A stretch of DNA of 64,000 nt, taken from the NCBI GenBank assembly GCA_017461505.1, contig JAFTXV010000011.1, positions 186,001 through 250,000 of the forward strand, given 5' to 3'. Positions within the stretch are counted from its first letter, which is position 1. Each line of letters begins with the position of its first letter. Shown here one piece after another: positions 34,786 through 43,007 of this stretch. Both the position numbers and the translations under genes were made by a program. This DNA is from Paludibacteraceae bacterium. Lineage in GTDB: Bacteria; Bacteroidota; Bacteroidia; Bacteroidales; Paludibacteraceae. The notes beneath the pieces are model-generated. The model made no database searches. It had not been told where the DNA came from and worked only from the letters and a program-made list of their open reading frames with translations.

Positions 34786-35322
34786 ATGAAACGATTAGTA
34801 TATACCTTGCTGATAGCATTGGTTTGCGTAGGTTGCAAGAGCAATCAAAACCTTATTAATGGCAACGAACAACTGCTGACCGTCCCTTGTGCTTCCATCG
34901 TAAGCGACCAGTTCGCTACACGCGCTTTGGGTACCGCCAATTCCACCAACTTGCAAAATGCCAAGGACAAAGCCATTGCCGTAGCTCGCAGAGAACTAGT
35001 GAGCAGTATGCAAACATCTGTGCAACGTATCATTGACACCTATGCCACTTCCTACGAAGAAGATATGTCCGCACGTTTTCAGTCTTATACCAAGGATGTA
35101 TCGCGTTTGACTAGCAATCAAATGTTGGTGGGTAGCACCATCGCATGCGAGAAGATAACCCAATCTGTGGATAAAAAGACCAAGAATGTGATTTACCACG
35201 CCTATGTGGTAGTAGAGGTAGATAATGCACAATTGCAAAAGACTGCGCAACAACAAATCTTGCAGTCATTGCCTGAGACCGATGCCTTGCGTAATATCTT
35301 CCGCGAGGGAATGGGAAAATAA
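34786..35322 (+). CDS. LPP20-like lipoprotein (operon copy 2)
   Basis: 178 residues. Lipoprotein signal MKRLVYTLLIALVCVGC with a clear lipobox (VCVGC). The core ATRALGTANSTNLQNAKDKAIAVARRELVSSMQTSVQRII aligns by eye with RGTGTSTAVNQQNARRAALQQAKAMVREKL of the 22730 lipoprotein. Last gene of the operon, followed by a strong terminator. Confidence 0.8.
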   Translation: MKRLVYTLLIALVCVGCKSNQNLINGNEQLLTVPCASIVSDQFATRALGTANSTNLQNAKDKAIAVARRELVSSMQTSVQRIIDTYATSYEEDMSARFQSYTKDVSRLTSNQMLVGSTIACEKITQSVDKKTKNVIYHAYVVVEVDNAQLQKTAQQQILQSLPETDALRNIFREGMGK

Positions 35323-35346
35323 ACGCAACAAGATAATGCTAACAAC

Positions 35347-35378
35347 AAAAAATCGCAGCTATTACGCTGCGATTTTTT
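35347..35378 (+). terminator. Bidirectional terminator
   Basis: Stem AATCGCAG / CTGCGATT with flanking A and T runs, between the convergent envelope operon and the glutamine synthetase gene. It can serve both strands. Confidence 0.85.
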
Positions 35379-35391
35379 GTGTATGTATAGA

Positions 35392-37581
35392 TCATCGGAT
35401 GAAGAGTAACTCGCGATACTTGGGCAGTGTCCACAATTGGTCATCAATCCACATCTCAAGTTCATCCACATGCTTGCGGATATCTTCCATGATAGGCACT
35501 ACCGTATCATGGAAAGCTAGTGCGCGTTCGCGCTGATTATCAATATGATTGGCTGTCACACGTAGCTTCGTCATCTTGTCCACATCGGCGATGATGGCGC
35601 TGGCATGCGCCTCTATGCGACGCACCAACGATGCATCTTGTTCATTGAGTGCCATGGCTTCCCTCGCCTCAAAGACTTGCTTGGTGTGCATCATCTTCTC
35701 CAGCAATACCGACTGATAACGCTTGGCAGCGGGTAATACGTGATTGATAACCAAATCGCCCAGCACACGGCTCTCAATCTGCAATTTAAGCGAGTAGTTT
35801 TCCCATTTCACCTCGCAGCGAGATTCCAACTCTGCAGGGGATAATACGTTGGTGGTGCTAAACATCTTCACTGCGGATTCCGACAAGTATTGGTCAATGA
35901 TTAGTGGCACACTGGTCTCGCAGTCTAGTCCGCGTTTTTGCGCTTCCTCTTTCCACTCATCGCTATAGCCATTGCCGTCAAAGCGGATAGCTTCACACTC
36001 GTTGATATAGCGTTTGATCACGGAGAACAACGCTTTCTCTTTGGCTTCACCACGTTCAATGAGTCCGTCCACTTCCTCGCGGAAGAGCGTCAATTGCTCT
36101 GCTACGGCTGAGTTGAGCGCCAAGACGGCTGCCGAACAGTTGGCACTGGAACCTACGGCACGGAACTCAAATCGGTTACCCGTGAAGGCAAAAGGCGAAG
36201 TACGGTTGCGATCGGTATTGTCCAAAAGAATCTCAGGGATATTACCTACACCCAACTTCATCTCTTTCTTGGCGTTGATGATGATACCTTTGTCCACATC
36301 TGCCTTCTTGATTTGATTCAAAGCTTCGGTCAGTTGTGTGCCTAAGAACACGGATATGATGGCAGGTGGTGCCTCGTTGGCGCCCAAACGATGGGCATTG
36401 GTGGCAGAGGCAATAGTGGCTTTAAGTAACGCGTTGTGGCGGTGTACTGCCTTAAGTACGTTGACTAGGAAGGTCACAAACTGCAAGTTCTGATATGGGT
36501 TCTTTCCTGGGGCAAATAGGTTGATGCCGGTGTTGGTACCCAGTGACCAGTTGCAGTGCTTGCCGCTACCGTTCACACCGCCATAGGGCTTCTCGTGCAG
36601 TAGTACGCGGAAGTGATGATGGCGTGCCACTTGCTCCATGAGCGACATGAGTAATTGGTTGTGGTCGCTACCTAGATTGGCTTCTTCGTAGATAGGCGCC
36701 AACTCAAACTGGTTAGGAGCCACCTCGTTATGGCGAGTCTTCACGGGAATACCCAACTTCTGCGCTTCGATCTCCAGCTCGGTCATGAAGGCCAACACGC
36801 GCTCTGGGATGATGCCAAAGTAGTGGTCGTCAAGCTGCTGATTCTTGCTTGAATAGTGTCCCATGAGCGTGCGACCGGTCATCACTAAGTCCGGACGAGC
36901 AGCAAACAGACTCTCATCTACCAGGAAGTATTCTTGCTCCCAACCTAGGTAGGTAGTGACGTGCTTCACATTTCGGTCGAAATAGTTGGCTACCGCCACC
37001 GCTGCTTTGTTCATCGCGCTGATCGAACGGAGTAGGGGGGTCTTGTAGTCCAGTGCCTCGCCCGTGTATGCGACAAAGATAGTAGGAATACACAATCGAT
37101 CACCTATCACAAAGGCAGGCGATGATGGGTCCCATGCCGAGTATCCACGTGCTTCAAAGGTATTGCGAATGCCACCAGAAGGGAAAGAGGACGCATCTGG
37201 CTCTTGCTGATAGAGTACGGAACCCGAGAAGTTCTCCATGGGCTTGCCTTCGCTGTCAAAATCAAAGAAGGCATCGTGCTTTTCGGCAGTACCTCCAGTC
37301 AGCGGTTGAAACCAGTGGGTGTAGTGGGTAGCACCGTGTTCCATCGCCCATTTCTTCATACCTATTGCTACACTATTGGCAATGTCACGGCTGAGGGTCT
37401 TCTCATTGTCCATCAATTCGAAAAGCTCGTCGAGTATATTGCTTGCGATATACTCTTTCATCTTCTCACGTGTGAATACCTTTTGGGCAAAAATCACACT
37501 AGCTTTTTCTGTAGGAGCCTCTACCATCACTGGTTTGTGCTCCCACGCCATTTTTAACGCATCAAAACGAATGTTCGACAT
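35392..37581 (-). CDS. glnN: Glutamine synthetase type III
   Basis: Assimilates ammonia into glutamine. This is the large GSIII form common in Bacteroidota. From ATG 37581 (MSNIRFDALKMAWEHKPVMVEAP) the product is 729 residues, the normal length. GSIII signatures are present: KRHNEVAPNQFELAPIYEEAN-like TRHNEVAPNQFELAPIYEEA, NGSGKHCNWSLGTNTG and the LGANEAPPAIISVFLG block. The longer frame to 37635 is rejected because the promoter (37633-37664) puts the transcript start near 37626. Confidence 0.97.
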   Translation of the reverse strand: MSNIRFDALKMAWEHKPVMVEAPTEKASVIFAQKVFTREKMKEYIASNILDELFELMDNEKTLSRDIANSVAIGMKKWAMEHGATHYTHWFQPLTGGTAEKHDAFFDFDSEGKPMENFSGSVLYQQEPDASSFPSGGIRNTFEARGYSAWDPSSPAFVIGDRLCIPTIFVAYTGEALDYKTPLLRSISAMNKAAVAVANYFDRNVKHVTTYLGWEQEYFLVDESLFAARPDLVMTGRTLMGHYSSKNQQLDDHYFGIIPERVLAFMTELEIEAQKLGIPVKTRHNEVAPNQFELAPIYEEANLGSDHNQLLMSLMEQVARHHHFRVLLHEKPYGGVNGSGKHCNWSLGTNTGINLFAPGKNPYQNLQFVTFLVNVLKAVHRHNALLKATIASATNAHRLGANEAPPAIISVFLGTQLTEALNQIKKADVDKGIIINAKKEMKLGVGNIPEILLDNTDRNRTSPFAFTGNRFEFRAVGSSANCSAAVLALNSAVAEQLTLFREEVDGLIERGEAKEKALFSVIKRYINECEAIRFDGNGYSDEWKEEAQKRGLDCETSVPLIIDQYLSESAVKMFSTTNVLSPAELESRCEVKWENYSLKLQIESRVLGDLVINHVLPAAKRYQSVLLEKMMHTKQVFEAREAMALNEQDASLVRRIEAHASAIIADVDKMTKLRVTANHIDNQRERALAFHDTVVPIMEDIRKHVDELEMWIDDQLWTLPKYRELLFIR

Positions 37582-37632
37582 ATTTTTACGCTGATTTTGT
37601 ATTTTAATCGGATTAAAATCGAAAAACTGCCG

Positions 37633-37664
37633 CAAAAGTACTTCTTTTTTTTGAATTATGCAAG
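37633..37664 (-). promoter_or_regulatory. Promoter for glnN
   Basis: On the minus strand, TTG-type -33 (CAAG on plus, 37661-37664), a 20-nt gap, then TACTTTTG (37633-37640). Confidence 0.75.
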
Positions 37665-37758
37665 TAAATTGTTGTTTTTTGTGTGAATATACATATTTTT
37701 TGTTTTTTTTTGTTATGCTATGTTAGAAAACATCAAGTGTAAAGTTTCGATGGAATAA

Positions 37759-37790
37759 TTTGCATATCTAAAAAAAAAATACTACCTTTG
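37759..37790 (+). promoter_or_regulatory. Promoter for serA
   Basis: TTTG (37759-37762), a 20-nt gap, then TACCTTTG (37783-37790), 37 bp before the serA ATG. Confidence 0.87.
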
Positions 37791-37827
37791 CGCCGTTAAA
37801 TAAAATCACCAAATAAAAATAATTCGT

Positions 37828-38748
37828 ATGAAAGTACTTGTAGCAACTGAGAAACCTTTTGCCAAAGTGGCAGTAGATGGTATTCGTGAAGTCGTAGAGC
37901 AGGCTGGTTATCAGCTTGTGTTATTGGAGAAATACACCGCCAAGGAGCAATTGCTGGAGGCTGTGGCAGATGCCGATGCGCTGATTATCCGTTCGGATAA
38001 TGTGGATGCAGAGGTGTTGGATGCTGCTAAGCAGTTGAAGATAGTGGTACGTGCGGGTGCGGGTTATGATAATATAGACCTCGCAGCAGCTACCGCCCAC
38101 AATGTAGTGGCGATGAATACGCCTGGTCAGAACTCGAATGCTGTGGCAGAATTGGCATTGGGCATGATGGTGATGGCAGTTCGCAATATGTACAATGGTA
38201 CGAGCGGTACGGAGTTGAAAGGCAAGAAATTGGGTATCCATGCATATGGCAATGTGGGTCGTAACGTAGCACGCATCGCTAAGGGTTTTGGTATGGATAT
38301 CTATGCATACGACGCTTATTGCCCAGACGAGGTGATGGTGGCAGAAGGCGTGACTCCTTTGCATTCGGCTCAGGAGCTTTATGCTACTTGCGATGTAGTG
38401 AGTTTGCATATCCCTGCTACCCCAGAGACGAAGGGTAGTATCAACTATGCATTGCTCCAGAATATGCCTAAGGGTGGTTTGCTGGTGAATACCGCCCGCA
38501 AGGAAGTGATCAATGAGGACGAACTGATTCAGTTTATGCAAGAGCGTGCTGACTTCCGCTATGTGACAGACGTGATGCCAGCGGCTGATCAGAAGATGCA
38601 CGAGTTGTTTGAGGGACGCTATTTCGCTACACCAAAGAAGATGGGGGCTCAAACCGCAGAGGCCAATATCAATGCCGGTATCGCAGCTGCGAAACAAATC
38701 GTTGATTTTATTCAAAACGGAAACACTCGTTTCCAAGTAAATAAATGA
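37828..38748 (+). CDS. serA: D-3-phosphoglycerate dehydrogenase, short form
   Basis: First enzyme of serine synthesis, NAD-dependent. 306 residues, with no C-terminal ACT/ASB domain. Rossmann motif in LGIHAYGNVGRNVARIAKGFGMDIYAYD, Arg of the active site in LVNTARKEVINEDEL, and RAGAGYDNIDLAAA. The usual neighbour serC is absent, but glyA, which uses the serine made here, is also in this window. The stop overlaps the next ATG by four bases (ATGA). Confidence 0.9.
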   Translation: MKVLVATEKPFAKVAVDGIREVVEQAGYQLVLLEKYTAKEQLLEAVADADALIIRSDNVDAEVLDAAKQLKIVVRAGAGYDNIDLAAATAHNVVAMNTPGQNSNAVAELALGMMVMAVRNMYNGTSGTELKGKKLGIHAYGNVGRNVARIAKGFGMDIYAYDAYCPDEVMVAEGVTPLHSAQELYATCDVVSLHIPATPETKGSINYALLQNMPKGGLLVNTARKEVINEDELIQFMQERADFRYVTDVMPAADQKMHELFEGRYFATPKKMGAQTAEANINAGIAAAKQIVDFIQNGNTRFQVNK

Positions 38749-40040
38749 GAAGAATAGTAATAGCATCTATATTTGCATTGTTATCACTACTTTCCTACGC
38801 GCTGCATGTGGAGTGCGTAGGCAATGCTACGCTGTTGACCCAGAGTAGGGATACGCTTTTTCTGTTTGAGAAAGAGCCAGAGTTGAGCTGCAAACTAGGT
38901 GCAGTGGATTGGTATCGCTTACCCGATACGATCACGCCTGTCGCTTCGGGTGTGGATTATCTCTATGCTGAGCATGGTGAGGGATATATGATCAAGTTGG
39001 GCGAGCTACGCGAGGTGTTTTGGGTGTTTGATTACGATAGTTTGCGTGCCGATATTACGGCCATTGATGCCGCATTATCTTGCTCGGAGACCGAATTGCA
39101 CTTGGAGGGTACCATACCTCCGATGCAATATACCAATCTGCAAGGCAAGCGCTGCACGTATCCTCGTCAGTGCCGTGTGAACTATATGGATGCCATGTGG
39201 AGCACGGATAGCGAAGCATGGGTGGATTCCCTGGCGCAGCAAGAAGCGGACTTTAGGCAGACGATTGTGGTGGGTGCGAGTCCGGTGGCTACTGATTTTA
39301 CGATCAGCGACCCTTTGGCTGCTCTGCTAGAACTCAGCGAAGATTCCCTTCGTTCGTCGGTGTATGCGCCGATGGCATTGAAAGCTAATCCTTTGGCCAT
39401 AGTGACCACACGCGGCAAAGAAGGCGACCCAAGCAATGAGGTAGAGCGTCCGATAGATCCTTCGGAGTTGATTCGTCGCTCTGCGCCATTGATTGTTACC
39501 TTCCGTGCCAATGCACTCAATGCGGATTACTATCAATGGAATATCTACCGCGGATCCGATCGTATCTTGCAGCGCAATGAAGCGCAACACCAATATACCT
39601 TCACCGAACCAGGTAACTATCGTGCAGTGGTGGGTATGAGTAATAGCCATGGGTGTCAATTGGATTCGGTGGAGTTTCTTATCTCGGTAAGCGAATCGAT
39701 GTTGACTGTGCCTAATGTGTTTACGCCTAATGGCGATGGCATGAACGATGAATTTAGGGTGGTGTATCGTTCGATTAAGGAGTTTCATGGTTGGGTGTAC
39801 AACCGCTGGGGACATAAAGTATATGAATGGACCGACCCATCTAAAGGTTGGGATGGTACCATCGGTGGCAAACCTGCAGCAGAGGGCGCATACTACTATG
39901 TGATACGTGCACTAGGTACAGATGCCGAATCGGACTATATGCTGAAACCTGTATATACCAAGAAACTGAAAAAGCAGGAGTTGCCAATAGGTGTATATCA
40001 GTTATCGGGTGATATCAATCTGATTCGTGGAGGAAAGTAG
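38745..40040 (+). CDS. Secreted protein with gliding-motility (T9SS type B) C-terminal domain
   Basis: 431 residues. Signal peptide MRRIVIASIFALLSLLSYA. A PKD-like middle domain (LIVTFRANALNADYYQWNIYRGSDRILQ ... YTFTEPGNYRAVVGMSNSHGC) precedes the CHU_C-type sorting domain: VPNVFTPNGDGMNDEFRVVY, YNRWGHKVYEW, GWDGTIGGKPAAEGAYYYVI. This marks export through the type IX system. An extra 50 residues follow the sorting domain, which is usually terminal, so cleavage or anchoring may differ. Confidence 0.87.
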   Translation: MRRIVIASIFALLSLLSYALHVECVGNATLLTQSRDTLFLFEKEPELSCKLGAVDWYRLPDTITPVASGVDYLYAEHGEGYMIKLGELREVFWVFDYDSLRADITAIDAALSCSETELHLEGTIPPMQYTNLQGKRCTYPRQCRVNYMDAMWSTDSEAWVDSLAQQEADFRQTIVVGASPVATDFTISDPLAALLELSEDSLRSSVYAPMALKANPLAIVTTRGKEGDPSNEVERPIDPSELIRRSAPLIVTFRANALNADYYQWNIYRGSDRILQRNEAQHQYTFTEPGNYRAVVGMSNSHGCQLDSVEFLISVSESMLTVPNVFTPNGDGMNDEFRVVYRSIKEFHGWVYNRWGHKVYEWTDPSKGWDGTIGGKPAAEGAYYYVIRALGTDAESDYMLKPVYTKKLKKQELPIGVYQLSGDINLIRGGK

Positions 40041-40112
40041 GAGCCAGAGTTGATAAGTTGACATTCAACCATAAACTCCTAAACTGATAAACATCTAAAC
40101 TAGGCAAAAGGC

Positions 40113-40733
40113 ATGAAGAGGACGAGATCGATATATCAAGCAGCATGGCAAGGGCTATCATTGTCAAAGATCGACCAACTGATGGCAGCGATGCCTATGG
40201 CTGGTAAGATTGATACACTGAATTGGGTGGAGCAGTATCCTGCTGCGCCGCAGACAAATTTCACCTTGGCGCATACCGATGAGATACTCTATGTGCGCTT
40301 TGAGGTGAAAGGCGAAGTGCCCTTGGCTACCAAGACCCACGACCTCGAACTGGTGAATGAAGATGCCTGCGTGGAGATGTTTATTGCCAATCAGGATAAC
40401 ACCCACTACTGGAACTTTGAGTTCAACCCTGCTGGCGTATGCAATGCCTCCCACCGCAAAGAGCGTAAGGTGGATGTTGTTCGACTCAACGCAGAGCAAC
40501 TATCTTCCATACAACGATACGGACACCAACTATGCGCTGCACACTGGACCCTACTCGTTGGCATACCACTTGCACTTATAGACCTTGATCTCAATAAAGA
40601 GCATAGTCGTCGCGCGAACTTTTATAAATGTGGCGATAAGACACCAATGAAGCACTATGCTTCGTGGAATCCGATAGAGGCTCCAGCACCTGCGTTCCAC
40701 TTGCCAGAGTATTTTGGCGAGCTGCAATTTTAG
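40113..40733 (+). CDS. CBM9-like carbohydrate-binding family protein
   Basis: 206 residues without a signal peptide. The pattern ILYVRFEVKGEVPLATKTHDLELVNEDACVEMFIANQD and YWNFEFNPAGVCNASHRKERK matches the family 9-like fold found in Bacteroidota, where a Cys/Val-Glu-x-Phe strand precedes a YxxFExNPxG loop. Likely binds a glycan, but it may be cytoplasmic. It lies 72 bp after the T9SS cargo gene. Confidence 0.8.
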   Translation: MKRTRSIYQAAWQGLSLSKIDQLMAAMPMAGKIDTLNWVEQYPAAPQTNFTLAHTDEILYVRFEVKGEVPLATKTHDLELVNEDACVEMFIANQDNTHYWNFEFNPAGVCNASHRKERKVDVVRLNAEQLSSIQRYGHQLCAAHWTLLVGIPLALIDLDLNKEHSRRANFYKCGDKTPMKHYASWNPIEAPAPAFHLPEYFGELQF

Positions 40734-40737
40734 TATT

Positions 40738-40775
40738 GGGAATCGGGATACAGGACTCCGGACGCTGGGAATAGA
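40738..40775. repeat. Heptamer spacer (GGGAATC units)
   Basis: Five degenerate 7-bp units GGGAATC / GGGATAC / AGGACTC / CGGACGC / TGGGAAT between the CBM9-like gene and the peptidase gene; the same unit family as inside rarA. Confidence 0.75.
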
Positions 40776-40801
40776 AATTGACTCAAAATAAAACCAACAA
40801 T

Positions 40802-42928
40802 ATGAAAAAATCAATCATCACTATGGCTGCAATGGCAGTAACATTGTTGGCTAGTGCCAACCCATTCTTCCATTACAAAGAGTGGAAGACCCCACACGGA
40901 ACCTATCCGTTTAATGACATCCGTCCTGAGCACTACATGCCTGCTTTTGAAGAGGGTATCAAGCAAGGATTGGCAGAGATCGATGCTATCGTAAACAATC
41001 CTGCTGCTCCTACCTTCAAGAACACCATCGAGGCATACGAGAAATCAGGCGAATTGCTGAACATCGTGGCAGGTTGTTTCTACAACCTCACCTCAGCTGA
41101 GACCAATGACGAACTCCAAGCTATCGCCATGGAGCTCTCGCCAAAGATGTCGGAGTATTCAGCTACTATCCGTCTCAATGAGGGACTTTTTGATCGTATC
41201 AAAGCTGTATATGAGCAAAAAGATAAACTCAAGCTCAATCCTGCACAGCAAAAATTGCTAGAGGATATCTATGAGTCCTTTGCTAACAACGGCGCAAACC
41301 TCAATGCAGAGCAAAAGCAAGTGTATAAGGAGCTCAGCGCAAAACTCTCTCAGCTCACCCTTGTATATGGTCAGAACGTATTGAAAGCGACCAACGCATG
41401 GACTATGCTCATCACCAACGAGGCTGACTTGGCAGGTTTGAAGGACGATACTAAGACTATGCTCAAAGCCAATGCCGAGAAGAAAGGCATGGAAGGTTGG
41501 CTGCTCGACCTCAAGCCAACTACCTATATCCCTGTGATGGAGGACTGCCAAAACCGCGATATCCGTCGTGAGTTATACACTGCATACAACAGTCGTTGCA
41601 TCGGTGGAGAGTTTGATAACACACAGATTATCATCGACATCGTGAATACTCGCCTTGTGTTGGCACAACTCTTTGAGAAGGCTTGCCATGCCGATAAATC
41701 GCTCACCAAGACTTGCGCCGAGAGCAAGGAGAATGTGATGAATTTCCTCGACCAACTCCGCGATAGCTATATGTCAGTGGCTCAACAAGAAGTGGCTGAA
41801 TTGCAAGAGTTTGCCAAAGGCAAAGGCTTCTATGCTATGCTCCAACCATGGGACTTTAGCTTCTATAGCAAGCAACTCAAGGAGGAGAAATATGCCATCT
41901 CCGACGACTTGCTTCGTCCATACTTCAAGAAGGAGAACGTGGTTGAAGGTGTGTTCGGACTCGCAAAACGCCTCTATGGGGTGACCTTCAAGGAGAATAA
42001 GAATATCCAAGTCTATCACCCAGAAGTGACCGCCTACGAGGTGTTTGACCAAAAAGGCAAGTTCCTCGCTGTCTATTATGCGGACTTCCACCCACGTGAG
42101 GGCAAACGCGGTGGCGCATGGATGAACAACTTCCAAGAGCAATACATGGAGGGCAAGAAGAATCATCGTCCTCATGTGGTGAACGTGATGAACTTTACAC
42201 GTGCAACAGAGACTAAGCCAGCCTTGTTCTCATATGACGAGGTGGAGACTTTCCTCCACGAGTTTGGTCATGGTCTCCACGGTATGCTCACCCAATGCCA
42301 ATATGCTGCGCAGAATGGAACGAATGTACCACGTGACTTTGTGGAACTCCCTAGCCAATTCAACGAGAACTTCCTCGCAGAGAAAGAGTTCCTCGACACC
42401 TTCGCTAAGCACTATGAGACAGGCGAGACTATCCCACAAGAGTTGATTGACAAGATCCAAGCAGCTGCCAACTACCATGTGGCATATGCATGCGTGCGCC
42501 AACTCTCTTTTGGCTACCTCGATATGGCATGGCATACGCTCACTGCTCCATTCGAAGTGCCTAGCAATATGACTGCTGCTGAGGCAGTTGTCAATTTTGG
42601 TGACAAGGCAATGGCTAGCGTGCAAGTGCTCCCATTGGTGGCAGGTACCCATATGGAGTATGCCTTCACCCATATCTTCTCGGGTGGTTACGCAGCAGGT
42701 TACTACAGCTATAAGTGGTCTGAACTCTTGGATGCGGATGCTTACTCGGTCTTCCAAGCAGCCAAAGCTAAGAATGGTAGCATCTTCGACAAGAAAGCAG
42801 CTGAGCTCTATCGCAAGAACATCTTGGAGAAGGGTGGCAGTGCCAAGCCAATGGACTTGTACCGTGCTTTCCGCGGTGGTGAACCAAGTATTGATGCGCT
42901 GCTCAAGCGCGACGGTATCAAGAAGTAA
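40802..42928 (+). CDS. dcp: M3 family metallopeptidase (peptidyl-dipeptidase Dcp type), secreted
   Basis: Zinc peptidase that removes C-terminal dipeptides or degrades oligopeptides. 708 residues from ATG 40802 (MKKSIITMAAMAVTLLASANP), which gives a signal peptide; the 40778 start would add eight polar residues in front. The zinc motif is H486-E-F-G-H490 in FLHEFGHGLHGML, with the downstream FSGGYAAGYYSYKWSELLDADAYSVF block typical of M3A enzymes. A terminator follows closely. Confidence 0.94.
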   Translation: MKKSIITMAAMAVTLLASANPFFHYKEWKTPHGTYPFNDIRPEHYMPAFEEGIKQGLAEIDAIVNNPAAPTFKNTIEAYEKSGELLNIVAGCFYNLTSAETNDELQAIAMELSPKMSEYSATIRLNEGLFDRIKAVYEQKDKLKLNPAQQKLLEDIYESFANNGANLNAEQKQVYKELSAKLSQLTLVYGQNVLKATNAWTMLITNEADLAGLKDDTKTMLKANAEKKGMEGWLLDLKPTTYIPVMEDCQNRDIRRELYTAYNSRCIGGEFDNTQIIIDIVNTRLVLAQLFEKACHADKSLTKTCAESKENVMNFLDQLRDSYMSVAQQEVAELQEFAKGKGFYAMLQPWDFSFYSKQLKEEKYAISDDLLRPYFKKENVVEGVFGLAKRLYGVTFKENKNIQVYHPEVTAYEVFDQKGKFLAVYYADFHPREGKRGGAWMNNFQEQYMEGKKNHRPHVVNVMNFTRATETKPALFSYDEVETFLHEFGHGLHGMLTQCQYAAQNGTNVPRDFVELPSQFNENFLAEKEFLDTFAKHYETGETIPQELIDKIQAAANYHVAYACVRQLSFGYLDMAWHTLTAPFEVPSNMTAAEAVVNFGDKAMASVQVLPLVAGTHMEYAFTHIFSGGYAAGYYSYKWSELLDADAYSVFQAAKAKNGSIFDKKAAELYRKNILEKGGSAKPMDLYRAFRGGEPSIDALLKRDGIKK

Positions 42929-42952
42929 AATTCTTCCTACATGGTATAATAT

Positions 42953-42984
42953 AAAAGGTTGTCCCTATTTTGGGACAACCTTTT
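42953..42984 (+). terminator. Rho-independent terminator
   Basis: Perfect stem AAAAGGTTGTCCC / GGGACAACCTTTT with a 6-nt loop, between convergent genes. It may also serve the S41 protease gene on the other strand. Confidence 0.88.
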
Positions 42985-43007
42985 ATTATGTGGTATGTAT
43001 CTCATTG

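Noticed and set aside
37582-37635. Longer N-terminus for glutamine synthetase (start 37635)
   Set aside because: The frame crosses the -7 box; the family start MSNIRFDAL fits ATG 37581.
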